A stretch of DNA of 59,011 nucleotides from Clostridium punense (GCF_017874425.1 NZ_JAGGLL010000027.1:1-59011), one strand, 5' to 3'. Shown: positions 43,160 through 51,760, counted from the first letter of the stretch. Translations and numbers: made by a program. Notes: generated by a model not told the origin, from the sequence alone.

Positions 43160-43705
43160 ATGAAAAACATAGAAATAAGCAGACCGAGGACTGAGGATAT
43201 AGAAGAGATCAATAAGTTTTTTGAACTTGTGCTTAGAGATACCTTTGAGAAAAATGGAATTTTAGATTTAGTTGATACTTTTGAAAATGAAATTATTGAT
43301 AAGAGAAGATGTTTAAATCAGGATATAGAAAGCCATGGTAAGAATCGGTTCTTTCTTATAGCAAAAGAGGGCGAGAAAATAGTTGGTTCAATTGAATATG
43401 GTCCTTCCAATGAACTAATAGATACCTGCACTAAGGGAGAATTAAAAGCTATAGTTGAAATAGGAACAGTGTTTGTTCACCCTGATTACCAAAAGCAAGG
43501 TGTTGGGAGCAAAATGCTAAAAGCCATATTCGAAGAGCTTCATAGAAAAGGAATAAGGGAATTTTGTTTTGACAGTGGTTATAAAAGTGCCCAGAAAATA
43601 TGGATGAATAAGTTTGGAAAGCCTGAGTATCATTTAAAGGATTTTTGGGGTAAAGGTGAGGACCATATGGTATGGCGAATAAATATAGAAGATGTATTAA
43701 AATAG
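43160..43705 (+). CDS. GNAT N-acetyltransferase
   Basis: I use the ATG 9-10 nt after AAGGAG; an in-frame GTG at 43151 touches that site. The 181-residue protein begins MKNIEISRPRTEDIEEINKF. Its acetyl-CoA loop VFVHPDYQKQGVGSKMLKAI is followed by GIREFCFDSGYKSAQKIWMN and FGKPEYHLKDFWGKGEDHMVW, the ending of a common clostridial GNAT subgroup. The substrate is unknown. Confidence 0.87.
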   Translation: MKNIEISRPRTEDIEEINKFFELVLRDTFEKNGILDLVDTFENEIIDKRRCLNQDIESHGKNRFFLIAKEGEKIVGSIEYGPSNELIDTCTKGELKAIVEIGTVFVHPDYQKQGVGSKMLKAIFEELHRKGIREFCFDSGYKSAQKIWMNKFGKPEYHLKDFWGKGEDHMVWRINIEDVLK

Positions 43706-43778
43706 GTAAGTTACTTAAAAGTAACTATTCTGAAGCAATATACCTATGAAAATAAGAGAATATTAAGGTGAGAAGTAC

Positions 43779-44252
43779 ATGGAAATTGAGAAGATTTCAA
43801 CTGAAAATCGTAAAGAAATTAATGATTTTATATTTAAGCAATGGTTCTCAACAGATATGGTAGTACGAGGAAAGATTATAGATATGACAACACTAGATGG
43901 TTTTGTTGTTTATAATAATGGAGAAATTCTAGGATTAATTACATACAAAATTGAAAGTGCTGAATGTGAAATAATGTCGTTGGACAGTTTGAAGGAAAAG
44001 AATGGTATTGGTACTTTACTAGTTGATAAGGTTATAGTATTAGCACGTAAAATTGAATGTACAAAGGTAAAGCTAATTACTACCAATGATAATCTCAACG
44101 CTATGGGGTTTTACCAAAAAAGAGGTTTTGACATGGTTAATATATATCACAATGCAGTTGAAGATGCGAGAAAGCTGAAGCCGTCGATTCCATTGATGGG
44201 GGAATATAATATACCTTTAAAACATGAAATTGAATTTGAAATGTACTTATAA
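43779..44252 (+). CDS. GNAT N-acetyltransferase
   Basis: A 157-residue GNAT with SLDSLKEKNGIGTLLVDKVI as motif A (the RxxGxG Arg is replaced: KEKNGIG), LITTNDNLNAMGFYQKRGF, and the ending LKPSIPLMGEYNIPLKHEIE. This matches the small YhbS/YkwB-like group whose last 30 residues contain IP-x-x-G. The AAGGTGAGAAG site is weak. It is in line with the TPR gene 53 bp on, but co-transcription is uncertain. Confidence 0.85.
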   Translation: MEIEKISTENRKEINDFIFKQWFSTDMVVRGKIIDMTTLDGFVVYNNGEILGLITYKIESAECEIMSLDSLKEKNGIGTLLVDKVIVLARKIECTKVKLITTNDNLNAMGFYQKRGFDMVNIYHNAVEDARKLKPSIPLMGEYNIPLKHEIEFEMYL

Positions 44253-44305
44253 TATATAAATAATAGTAAAGTAAATTTAATATTGTTAGAAGCAAAGGAG
44301 TAATA

Positions 44306-44785
44306 ATGAAAGAATTAGAATTAGCAATAGATTTAAAAAAACACGGAGATTTAAAGCAGGCGAGTGATATCTTGAATAATCTTGTGCAAAAATATCCAAA
44401 TAACTCAATAATAAATTACCATTGTGCTTGTACTTTTGATTCAATGGGATTAGAAAATCAAGCTGTGCCTTATTATGAAAAAGCTATTGAAATAGGCTTA
44501 CCAGATGAGGAGTTACAAGGTGCTTTTCTAGGATTAGGAAGTACTTTCAGAACTTTAGGTGAATATGAAAAATCAAAGAAAGTATTTGAATATGGATTAA
44601 TAAGATTTCAAGATAATTACGCAATTAAAACCTTTTATGCTATGACTTTATATAACCTAGGGGAGCACTCAAAGGCTATGGAAATATTACTAACCAGTTT
44701 AGCTGAGACAGCTTCAGATGAGAATGTCAAAAGATATAAAAGAGCAATTTCTTTTTATGCTGATAAACTAGATCAAGTATGGTAA
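44306..44785 (+). CDS. Tetratricopeptide repeat protein
   Basis: A 159-residue all-helical protein with about three and a half TPR units. The periodic pattern is visible in KQASDILNNLVQKYPNNSII, LENQAVPYYEKAIEIGLPDE, LGSTFRTLGEYEKSKKVFEY and TFYAMTLYNLGEHSKAMEIL. It ends in a tryptophan (KLDQVW). The family is annotated in many Bacillota as a small TPR protein of unknown partner. There is no enzyme domain or signal peptide. AAAGGAG precedes the ATG. Confidence 0.87.
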   Translation: MKELELAIDLKKHGDLKQASDILNNLVQKYPNNSIINYHCACTFDSMGLENQAVPYYEKAIEIGLPDEELQGAFLGLGSTFRTLGEYEKSKKVFEYGLIRFQDNYAIKTFYAMTLYNLGEHSKAMEILLTSLAETASDENVKRYKRAISFYADKLDQVW

Positions 44786-44954
44786 GCGGAAAATAAAAAT
44801 GAAATTAACTAGCGTTAAATCTGCATAAATAACAAGTTTTACATTGTTGCATTTAGATATAGAGTTACCTCATGAGGTAGATTTTGGTTTATGTGGAATA
44901 AATTATTAATAAGAAAATTGAGCTTGAAAAAGTTGAAAATAGGGGATTAAATAC

Positions 44955-45524
44955 ATGAAAGAAAATTTAATGATTATAGTTTCAGGGGCTCCAGCTGCTG
45001 GAAAAACTACCTTGAGTAAGGATTTAGCTGAAAGATTTAATCTACCAGTGATTAATAAGGATGAGATTAAAGAATTACTTTTTGATACTATAGGAGTAAG
45101 AGACGAAGAATGGGGACTTAAGCTTGGAGGTGCAAGCTTTGATATTACCTATTTATTTGCTGAAAAACTTTTACAAACAGGGAAACCCTTTATTGTAGAA
45201 GGTAACTTTGATAATAGGTATTCAACAAAATCTTTCTTAGATATAAGAAAGAGGTATCCCTATAAAGTAATTCAATTATATTGTTACTGTGAAGCTCATA
45301 TTCTCTATGAAAGATTCATAGATAGAAATAATTCAGGAGAAAGACATATAGGGCATATTAGACCCATAGAAAGTTTTGAGGAATATAATAAAAATATAAA
45401 CAATAGAGAGTTTAAGCTAAGTATAGAAAATAGCATAACTATAGATATTGATACCACAGATTTTAATACAGTAGACTTTGAGGAAATTTATAAAATAGTG
45501 GAGAAAAGTTTAGCCTTGTATTAA
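44955..45524 (+). CDS. P-loop nucleotide kinase-like ATPase
   Basis: The 189-residue protein has Walker A GAPAAGKTT at 11-19, then VINKDEIKELLFDTIG, the lid-like RFIDRNNSGERHIGH with arginines, and FIVEGNFDNRYS, which looks like the second acidic site. This is the shape of zeta-toxin/chloramphenicol-phosphotransferase-like or small-molecule kinases. No antitoxin gene is next to it, so I read it as a metabolite or antibiotic kinase. A GNAT gene follows at 28 bp. Confidence 0.8.
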   Translation: MKENLMIIVSGAPAAGKTTLSKDLAERFNLPVINKDEIKELLFDTIGVRDEEWGLKLGGASFDITYLFAEKLLQTGKPFIVEGNFDNRYSTKSFLDIRKRYPYKVIQLYCYCEAHILYERFIDRNNSGERHIGHIRPIESFEEYNKNINNREFKLSIENSITIDIDTTDFNTVDFEEIYKIVEKSLALY

Positions 45525-45552
45525 TTTTGAACTTATACTTTGGGGGGATAAT

Positions 45553-46104
45553 ATGTTAAATGGAAAAAATATTAGTCTTAGATTGATTCAAGACGAAGAT
45601 ATACCAGAAATGTTAGAGCTAATGAATGACTTAGCTCATAGGGGAGATTATTTAGGGGTTCAGTTACACCATGAAAGTAAAATAAGAAAGTATCAATCTG
45701 ATACAGGCTTTTGGGAAAAAGATTTTGGAAGAATGTTGATAATAGACAAGTCTCATAGAATTTTAGGGGTAATCACATTCTTCAAAGGATTTGGAGACTG
45801 TGAAGGCTATGAGATTGGGTGTCAGATTTATAGGAAAGAAGACTGGGGTAAGGGCTATGCTACAGAAGCAGTTAAGATATTTTCTGCTTATATATTTGAA
45901 CTTAAACCCATACAAAGACTTCAAATATGCACAGCAAAGGAAAATATAGCGGCAAGAAAAGCTGCAGAAAAATGTGGCTTTATTTTTGAGGGAACTATGA
46001 GAAAAGCGTTCTTCGCAAGGGGAAAGTACCATGACTTAGATGTTTTATCAATGTTAAGAGAAGAGAGTAGTCCACTGTCAGTGAATTATCATACTAAGGA
46101 ATAA
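45553..46104 (+). CDS. GNAT acetyltransferase (RimJ/RimL type)
   Basis: A 183-residue protein starting MLNGKNISLRLIQDEDIPEM, the typical RimJ/RimL beginning. QIYRKEDWGKGYATEAVKIF is motif A and LQICTAKENIAARKAAEKCG, FIFEGTMRKAFFARGKYHDL the ending. Relatives acetylate ribosomal-protein N-termini or aminoglycoside-like amines; the substrate is not evident. GGGGGGATA precedes the ATG. It lies between two P-loop kinases, 28 bp and 11 bp away, so the three may be one operon. Confidence 0.88.
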   Translation: MLNGKNISLRLIQDEDIPEMLELMNDLAHRGDYLGVQLHHESKIRKYQSDTGFWEKDFGRMLIIDKSHRILGVITFFKGFGDCEGYEIGCQIYRKEDWGKGYATEAVKIFSAYIFELKPIQRLQICTAKENIAARKAAEKCGFIFEGTMRKAFFARGKYHDLDVLSMLREESSPLSVNYHTKE

Positions 46105-46115
46105 GGTTATTAATC

Positions 46116-46739
46116 ATGGAAAATAAAAATGTTGAACTTATTCTTTCTTCAATTTTAAAAAATATAGAAGAAGGAAAAGAGAATTATATAATTGGTATTG
46201 ACGGATATAGTTGTGCTGGGAAGACTTCTATAACTGATCAATTAGTAAAGCACATTAAAGAAAGATATCAAGCCCAAGTTTTTCACATAGATGATTACAT
46301 CACTACTAGAAAGCATAGATACAATACGGGACGTAAGCAGTGGTACGAGCTTTTTTATTTACAGTGGGATGAAAATTATATCAGAGATCACTTATTTAAA
46401 CCACTTAAAAGTAATGAGATAGAGTTAAAATTAAATTATTATGATAAAGAAAAAGATATGATAACAGAAGAAAGTTATAAAATAGCTTCAAAAAGTATAA
46501 TAGTTGTTGAGGGAGTTTATCTTCAAAGGAAATGTTGGAGAGATTTCTTTGATTATATGATTTTTGTAGATTGCCCAAGAGAGGTGAGGTTTCAAAGGGA
46601 AATCATCAGAAGCAATCATAAAGGTGACCTTAGTCAGGTTATTGAGAAATACAAGGAGCGCTATTGGGCAGCTGAAGATTATTATGATAAAACTTTTGAA
46701 CCTTTAAAGTCAGCTGATTTGATTATAAATAATTGCTAA
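46116..46739 (+). CDS. Uridine kinase-like P-loop kinase
   Basis: The 207-residue protein has Walker A GYSCAGKTS at 30-38, the HIDDY motif (VFHIDDYITTRKHRYNTGRK) typical of uridine kinase/phosphoribulokinase relatives, SIIVVEGVYLQRKCWRDFFD and a lid region DCPREVRFQREI. The substrate is probably a nucleoside or related sugar alcohol. It starts 11 bp after the RimJ-like gene, with an AAGGAATAAGG site overlapping the previous stop, supporting co-transcription. Confidence 0.83.
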   Translation: MENKNVELILSSILKNIEEGKENYIIGIDGYSCAGKTSITDQLVKHIKERYQAQVFHIDDYITTRKHRYNTGRKQWYELFYLQWDENYIRDHLFKPLKSNEIELKLNYYDKEKDMITEESYKIASKSIIVVEGVYLQRKCWRDFFDYMIFVDCPREVRFQREIIRSNHKGDLSQVIEKYKERYWAAEDYYDKTFEPLKSADLIINNC

Positions 46740-46957
46740 TAACGTTTAAATTCTCACAAACACTATATAATGACATGATTTTTATCTTTCAAAAGTTTAT
46801 ACAAATTATTCTCACCATGTTTTTACACTAAAACTATGCTAAGAAAGTTTTTGTATTTGAGAAAGTTGTTGATAAATGACAATTATCAATACATTTTATG
46901 CATATATGCAGGAGGCTGTTCTTATAATTTACTATAAGATTTATTGGGGGTGATAAA
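46740..46957. other. Intergenic, no gene seen
   Basis: No open frame. The sequence GTTGTTGATAAATGACAATTAT around 46864-46886 resembles part of an imperfect dyad but nothing firm. The region ends at the small ORF at 46958. Confidence 0.4.
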
Positions 46958-47053
46958 ATGAGATTTGAATTAGCTGTAAGGGAACTACTCAAAATACTCT
47001 GTGCAAAGTCTGTAGGTATGACTTTTGGCGACAATTTGCACAGAGACAAATAG
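46958..47053 (+). CDS. Small ORF, 31 residues, unknown
   Basis: TTGGGGGTGATAAA precedes an ATG opening MRFELAVRELLKILCAKSVG, then MTFGDNLHRDK and a TAG. The strong ribosome binding site argues that it is, or was, translated. It resembles no family I know and could be the 5' end of a cut gene. It lies immediately before three hairpins that lead to the CD3324-type gene, so a leader-peptide role is possible. Confidence 0.4.
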   Translation: MRFELAVRELLKILCAKSVGMTFGDNLHRDK

Positions 47054-47054
47054 T

Positions 47055-47165
47055 ATAGTCGCCCTCGCTAGGGCATGTTTCTCGAAGTTAATAAATTGGT
47101 TTTTATATTTTCGAGTTCGTGTATAAGCAAAATTAATACCTTTACGGGCTTTGCTTCCTTAATTT
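47055..47165 (+). ncRNA. Candidate structured leader before CD3324-type gene
   Basis: Three successive hairpins are visible: GCCCT-CGCT-AGGGC at about 47062-47075, CTCGAA...TTCGAG at about 47083-47116, and AAGCAAA...TTTGCTT at about 47127-47158. The stretch is less AT-rich than its surroundings. I recognise no named RNA class. Confidence 0.35.
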
Positions 47166-47192
47166 GAATAAAGATTTAAGGAGCTGAGCTTT

Positions 47193-47462
47193 GTGAAATA
47201 TGTAAAAGTTGAAAATGTTTTACCTGATAATTTAATTAAAGAAATTCAAAAATATATTCAAGGTGAATATATTTATATTCCATCTCCACCCAATACACGA
47301 AAAAAGTGGGGGGAGAGTTCAGGTAATAGGGAGCATATAAGAAAGAGAAATGAAGATATATGCAGCAAATATCGCAGTGGATGTAAAATTAAAGATTTAG
47401 CTGAAGAATATTATCTTTCAGTTGAAAGTATTAAGAGAATTGTATATAAAAAAAGTTCATAG
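47193..47462 (+). CDS. CD3324 family small HTH protein
   Basis: An 89-residue protein starting at GTG after AAGGAGCTGAGCTTT. The conserved core of the CD3324/Mor-like family is clear: MKYVKVENVLPDNLIKEIQ, GEYIYIPSPPNTRKKWGESS, RKRNEDICSKYRSGCKIKDL and AEEYYLSVESIKRIVYKK, a C-terminal helix-turn-helix. It probably binds DNA, but no member I know of has a defined regulon. A terminator directly follows, so it is a single-gene unit. Confidence 0.88.
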   Translation: MKYVKVENVLPDNLIKEIQKYIQGEYIYIPSPPNTRKKWGESSGNREHIRKRNEDICSKYRSGCKIKDLAEEYYLSVESIKRIVYKKSS

Positions 47463-47465
47463 ATT

Positions 47466-47498
47466 AAAGCTACTACTCATTTTTGAGTAGTAGCTTTA
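47466..47498 (+). terminator. Intrinsic terminator after CD3324-type gene
   Basis: AAAGCTACTACTC-ATTTTT-GAGTAGTAGCTTT with T-rich tail. Confidence 0.9.
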
Positions 47499-47561
47499 TT
47501 ATATTAAAATAATATGAAGATATTTATAACACCTCTATTTGACAAAACTAGAATATATAAG

Positions 47562-47993
47562 TTATTGTTTTATAAATTCAATTTGGCAGCTTGGTTGTAA
47601 ATCTAGTAAAGCTCCATATCTTTGAGAAGCAGTTATAAAACATATAAAAGCTAAAAGTTCTGAGATTTCTTCATCACTAAATTGAGATTTCAATTTGCAA
47701 AAATCTTCATATTTGATAATGCTACCTTTTGAAATTATATCTGCAATTTCTGTGGCTATGATAATTTTACTATCTGTTATATTATCTGAAGGGTTGCCTT
47801 TAGCCATGCAATATTCACAGCGGTTATTAAAGGCAAGGGTGCGTCTCACTTCTTCTTTTAACTCAGGTGTAAAAGTAGTGCTAGTGAAAAAGCGGTTTTC
47901 TAAAGCTGACCATGCCATTAGAATATTTTCATTATGACCTAGTAATTGTTGAAAGGGTGTAGCTCCGAATTTGGAATATTTGATCTTTGCCAT
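47562..47993 (-). CDS. Carboxymuconolactone decarboxylase/AhpD-like protein
   Basis: A 143-residue protein of the AhpD-like fold with the redox CxxC in NNRCEYCMAKG (about 56-64) and the helix ELKEEVRRTLAFNNRCEYCM typical of the family. The AhpD His after CxxC is not seen (AKGN follows), so it may not be a classical peroxidase partner. AGGAGGAT lies before the ATG on the minus strand. The divergent Lrp-type gene begins 340 bp away. The role in vivo is unknown. Confidence 0.83.
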   Translation of the reverse strand: MAKIKYSKFGATPFQQLLGHNENILMAWSALENRFFTSTTFTPELKEEVRRTLAFNNRCEYCMAKGNPSDNITDSKIIIATEIADIISKGSIIKYEDFCKLKSQFSDEEISELLAFICFITASQRYGALLDLQPSCQIEFIKQ

Positions 47994-48332
47994 GATAATC
48001 CTCCTTTAAATATGCATATTAATCACTGACACTGATTTAATATGTATTCTTCAATAAAAACTAATTTAATATTAACTAATATGGGTTCTAAGTAAATTAT
48101 GATAAATTTACAACTTAGTGAAATTTTAATATTATCTCAAAATAAAAAAATATTATCTAAAAGATTTAAAAAAACATAATAAACAATAAAAATTTACCTG
48201 TAAGATAAATATGAGCTTTGTTTTCGTATAATAAAATTATAATTGCTATTGGAATAAAATTGTATTTCAAGTAAAATATAATTTAAAAATAAATATATCA
48301 AATAAAATAAATTTTAGGAGAATAAATTACAA
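47994..48332. other. Divergent intergenic region, no gene seen
   Basis: Very AT-rich sequence between the AhpD-like gene and the Lrp-type gene. A TATAAT-like GTATAATAAAATTATAAT stretch at about 48225-48242 could hold a -10. No repeat, RNA or open frame is evident. Confidence 0.5.
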
Positions 48333-48782
48333 ATGAAATTTGATGAAATCGATATGATGATTTTGAAAGAATTACAAGAAGATAGCAGATTATCTATAAG
48401 AGAATTAGCAAAGAGAATTAACCTATCACCTCCATCGGTTACTGAAAGGGTTAGAAAGCTTGAAGATGAGGGAATAATTGAAGGTTATACAATTAAGATA
48501 AACAAGAAAAAGCTTGGACTTTCAGTAGATTGCATAATTAAGGTTACCATGAAAAATGGGGGTTATGAAAGATTTAAACAGTTTATCAAGGACTATAAAA
48601 GAAGCGAATGGTGTTATAGGATTGCCGGAGATGGGTGCTTTTTAGTTAAGCTATCTGTTGGAGAACTAAATGAAATAGAAGATTTTGTTAATATAGTTTC
48701 TGAATATGCAATAACTCAAACTATAGTAGCCTTTTCTGAGGTGGATATTAACAACAGTATTGCTAAGTTTATAGAAAAATAA
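48333..48782 (+). CDS. Lrp/AsnC-family transcriptional regulator
   Basis: The 149-residue protein has the Lrp layout. The N-terminal helix-turn-helix has SRLSIRELAKRINLSPPSVT ERVRKLEDEGIIEGYTIKIN, and the C-terminal RAM effector fold has CIIKVTMKNGGYERFKQFI, EWCYRIAGDGCFLVKLSVG and VAFSEVDIN. Proteins of this group respond to amino acids. Its target is not evident; the gene is followed by an unrelated membrane-protein gene. TTTAGGAGAA precedes the ATG. Confidence 0.92.
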   Translation: MKFDEIDMMILKELQEDSRLSIRELAKRINLSPPSVTERVRKLEDEGIIEGYTIKINKKKLGLSVDCIIKVTMKNGGYERFKQFIKDYKRSEWCYRIAGDGCFLVKLSVGELNEIEDFVNIVSEYAITQTIVAFSEVDINNSIAKFIEK

Positions 48783-48862
48783 AAATGTCATAAGCAATTA
48801 ATTTACTTTATTATAATATAATTAATATGTTATGTGAGAAAATATTCAAATTTGGGGGAATG

Positions 48863-49321
48863 ATGAATATGGGGTTTATTGAGTTTAACCTGAAAAAATG
48901 TATAAAAGTTAATGTAGTTACATCATTAATACTTATTGTTATTTCATTACCAATATATTTTCTAGTTAATTTAATGGAAACTACTAAAAGAAGAGAATTT
49001 TCAAATGGCGAGGTGTGCCATATTTCACCAAACTTGCTAGTAGGTGCTTTAATAGTGTTTCTATTGTTTATATTAATACTCGTATATCTAGCTAGAATCC
49101 CAAAGAAGATAAATTTATATAAGAATTTTTGGAGGAATTTTAAGTATTATATTGGAGTAATTTTATGTAATATATTTTTAGGATGGTATATGCAAAAATC
49201 TGCTATAGGTTTTGAAACCAGTGTAGCTTATTTCTTCATATCTTCAGCAACAATTTTCATTTCTTTATTAGACCGTCATATGCTAATTAAGGAAAAACAT
49301 AAAGATAAAGTTTCCTCGTAA
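48863..49321 (+). CDS. Four-helix membrane protein of unknown function
   Basis: Several ATGs compete (48860, 48863, 48869) after GGGGG. I list 48863, giving 152 residues. The protein has four membrane segments: VNVVTSLILIVISLPIYFLV, LLVGALIVFLLFILILVYLA, YYIGVILCNIFLGWYMQ and VAYFFISSATIFISLLDRH. The order and the short loops resemble the DUF3267-type or other small clostridial membrane families, but I cannot assign one. It lies downstream of the Lrp-type regulator and may be controlled by it. Confidence 0.65.
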   Translation: MNMGFIEFNLKKCIKVNVVTSLILIVISLPIYFLVNLMETTKRREFSNGEVCHISPNLLVGALIVFLLFILILVYLARIPKKINLYKNFWRNFKYYIGVILCNIFLGWYMQKSAIGFETSVAYFFISSATIFISLLDRHMLIKEKHKDKVSS

Positions 49322-49427
49322 TTTCAATCTTCACGTGAAATATTTATGCTTTGAAAATTAAATTCACCTAGAGAATTTATTCTTTCTCTAAGTGAATTAT
49401 ATAGTATCAATTATTGAATAGGCATTA

Positions 49428-49907
49428 CTACATTTTTTTATTGTAGTACTTGAAGCTAATAACATAGGTTATTAAGAAACAAGAAACTATAAACATAGGA
49501 ACTTGAAATAATATTGGATAAAATATGCCTCCTATTAATGCAGTGGCATATAAGATAATAATCATTACATAAGAAGCAATGCGAAAAGCTTTATTTCCTA
49601 TTTCTTGAATTCTTTCATCTGTATTACTTAAGCGACTTTCCTTTAACTTTATATCATTACCAAGCAAAAATTTATTTTTTATCCATAATCCAGCACCGCA
49701 TATAAACAGACCTACTCCTACCCCAGAGTATACACCTAACATGTGGTCATTAAGTGATAATTTCCAGTAAAATTCTGAGGCAAAACCAATTGCTGCTGTT
49801 ATAATTCCTATTACCATAAGAATAACCATGATTTTCATACGACTTTTAATAACTTCTCTAAATTCTTCATTAGTTTTTGCTGTAGTTCCAGTTAAAATTC
49901 CCTTCAT
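49428..49907 (-). CDS. Small membrane protein partnered with XRE regulator (DUF6442-like)
   Basis: A 159-residue protein with four hydrophobic segments (MVILMVIGIITAAIGFASEF, GVYSGVGVGLFICGAGLWI, YVMIIILYATALIGGIFYPI, FIVSCFLITYVISFKYY). The middle KESRLSNTDERIQEIGNKAF is hallmark-like for the DUF2178/DUF6442 type membrane proteins. It overlaps the upstream XRE-type gene by 4 bp (ATGA), a common pair in Clostridium. A sensing or signalling role with the regulator is inferred; biochemical function is unknown. Confidence 0.75.
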   Translation of the reverse strand: MKGILTGTTAKTNEEFREVIKSRMKIMVILMVIGIITAAIGFASEFYWKLSLNDHMLGVYSGVGVGLFICGAGLWIKNKFLLGNDIKLKESRLSNTDERIQEIGNKAFRIASYVMIIILYATALIGGIFYPILFQVPMFIVSCFLITYVISFKYYNKKM

Positions 49908-50113
49908 AAATTCTCATCCTCCTGATCAAAAATAAATACATCTTCAATGGACACTCCAAAAAATTGAGCAATCTTGTGTGCTAAAACTAAGGAAGCATTG
50001 TACCTGCCATTTTCTAGAGATATAATTGTTTGTCGGGTAACATTCACTGCGTCTGCTAGTTCACTTTGAGTTATTTTTTTTGCTTTCCGTAAATCTTGTA
50101 TTCTGGTTTGCAA
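49904..50113 (-). CDS. XRE-family helix-turn-helix regulator
   Basis: A 69-residue protein, essentially one helix-turn-helix: LRKAKKITQSELADAVNVTR QTIISLENGRYNASLVLAHK, with IAQFFGVSIEDVFIF closing the fold (YozG-like). It overlaps the membrane-protein gene downstream by 4 bp. Three near-identical operator-like sites lie just upstream (50133-50196), strongly suggesting self-regulation. The ATG-proximal ribosome binding site on the minus strand is GAAAGG. Confidence 0.9.
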   Translation of the reverse strand: MQTRIQDLRKAKKITQSELADAVNVTRQTIISLENGRYNASLVLAHKIAQFFGVSIEDVFIFDQEDENL

Positions 50114-50132
50114 TTAATCACTACCTTTCAAA

Positions 50133-50196
50133 AAGTATAGTAAGCTTTACAATTTAAGTATAGTATGCTTTACTCAAAATGTCAAGCATGCTATAC
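50133..50196 (-). promoter_or_regulatory. Triple operator-like repeat before the XRE gene
   Basis: AAGTATAGTAAGCTTTAC (50133-50150) and AAGTATAGTATGCTTTAC (50156-50173) are direct repeats 23 bp apart. The complement of 50181-50196, GTATAGCATGCTTGAC, is a third copy in inverted orientation. The consensus is GTATAGYAWGCTTKAC. Confidence 0.75.
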
Positions 50197-50336
50197 ATTT
50201 ATTTTGTCATAAGCAAAAACTTAACCAGTGGTTAAGTTTTTGAATCTATATTGAACTATGAGTCCATTGGTATATAGGTAAAAATAATATATACTAAAGC
50301 TATAGGATCCTATAATAAATTTATGGAGTGATATAA

Positions 50337-51452
50337 ATGGAAAAGTTATTAATAGGAGAAGTTATCTACAGGTTAAGAAAAGAAAAGGGAATTACGCAAG
50401 ATCAGCTTGCTAATTTTATTGGTGTGTCGACAGCGGCAGTATCAAAGTGGGAAAGTGGAATTTCCTATCCGGATATTACTCTACTACCTATCTTAGCCAC
50501 CTTCTTTAATATCACAATTGATACACTTTTAAACTTTAAAGTTGAACTTTCTGATGATGAGGTTATGAGCTTATTTAGTGAATGTGAAAAGCTATTTAGT
50601 AACGGAGCACTAGAAGAGGCTATTAGTAGGAGTAAAGGTTATGTATCAAAATATCCTAATAGCTATTATTTAAAATTGAGAATAGGCTTTTTATTTACAA
50701 TGTACTCTTGGAAAAGTTCTAGCGAAGAACAGGGAATGAAGATGATAGGTGAGGCAATTGAGTTATTTGAAGATGTTTCTAAAAATTGTTCTAACGTAGA
50801 ACTGTGTGAGCAAGCCCTATTTCAACTAGGTGCACTATATCCAATGGTAGAAGAAGAAGATAAGGCTATAGAGTGCGTAAATAAAATTAGAAAAAGCCAA
50901 CTTGATCCTAATTTAATACTTACAAGCATTTATATTGAAAAAAAGGAACTCAAAAAAGCAAGGGAAATATTGCAAAGCAGTTTGTATAAAAGTATTAGTG
51001 ATATTTCTATAACCTGTTTAGGACTGGTGAATTCCTACATGAAGGAAGATAAGAGAGATTTAAATATTGTAGAGAAGTATCATAACTTAGCTATTAATAT
51101 TAAAAAAACTTTATCACCAGAAGGGGATTCCGTAATAGGTCTATCCTCTGAGTACTTATACTTTGCAATAGATTATTTAAAGTTTAATGAAACCTCTAAG
51201 GCAATAGAAATGCTAGAGAAAATGTTAGAAGACATGAAAAAAAATGATATTAATAATATGACGGAGTTTTCTTCCATATGGTGCTTTAATGAGATTCCAC
51301 AAGGTAAGCGTACAATAACTATGAATTTGTATGAGAATATGTTTAAAATCTTTGAAAGCACTGAATTTGATTTAATTAGAGATAAAGAAGAATTTACTAA
51401 AATACTTAAGGAGTTAAAGAATCTAGAGAAAAATTCCTTAACTAATGAGTAA
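50337..51452 (+). CDS. XRE-type regulator with TPR-like C-terminal domain
   Basis: A 371-residue protein with an N-terminal helix-turn-helix (about 6-60, LRKEKGITQDQLANFIGVST AAVSKWESGISYPDITLLPI) and a long helical C-terminal part with TPR-like repeats (ALEEAISRSKGYVSKYPNSY, EEEDKAIECVNKIRKSQLDP). This is like the Rgg/PlcR-type or HTH-TPR regulators, which often bind a small peptide, but no peptide gene was found beside it. TATGGAGTGATATAA precedes the ATG. Confidence 0.88.
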   Translation: MEKLLIGEVIYRLRKEKGITQDQLANFIGVSTAAVSKWESGISYPDITLLPILATFFNITIDTLLNFKVELSDDEVMSLFSECEKLFSNGALEEAISRSKGYVSKYPNSYYLKLRIGFLFTMYSWKSSSEEQGMKMIGEAIELFEDVSKNCSNVELCEQALFQLGALYPMVEEEDKAIECVNKIRKSQLDPNLILTSIYIEKKELKKAREILQSSLYKSISDISITCLGLVNSYMKEDKRDLNIVEKYHNLAINIKKTLSPEGDSVIGLSSEYLYFAIDYLKFNETSKAIEMLEKMLEDMKKNDINNMTEFSSIWCFNEIPQGKRTITMNLYENMFKIFESTEFDLIRDKEEFTKILKELKNLEKNSLTNE

Positions 51453-51479
51453 AAACTATACAATAATAAATAAACTAAG

Positions 51480-51518
51480 AAAATAGAAGTATTTCTATAA
51501 GGAAGTACTTCTATTTTG
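51480..51518 (+). terminator. Intrinsic terminator
   Basis: AAATAGAAGTA and TACTTCTATTT pair across TTTCTATAAGGAAG, with TTTTG following. Confidence 0.8.
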
Positions 51519-51760
51519 TTTATTCATATTAGTTTATAGTCTAGTATAATGATATAATTTTATTATGAAAATATTTAAGCACTCTTAGAAATATATTGTT
51601 AATGAGGAGCAAAAAAGGAGTATATTTAATTTTAAATAATATAGATTGGATTTTCGGGTTTTTATTTTCAATGGCTTTATATAAACTCTTTAAGAGGTTG
51701 GCAAAAGTTAGTTGAGAATAAAATTAAATACATAAAGGCATAAGATTAGAGGGATTGAAA

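Noticed and set aside
44866-44879. 14-bp palindrome TACCTCATGAGGTA
   Set aside because: A single short dyad with no neighbouring copy or promoter signal; too little to call an operator.
44955-45524. Zeta toxin of a toxin-antitoxin pair
   Set aside because: The P-loop and overall fold fit, but no antitoxin-sized gene is adjacent and it lies in a run with a GNAT and a uridine kinase-like gene.
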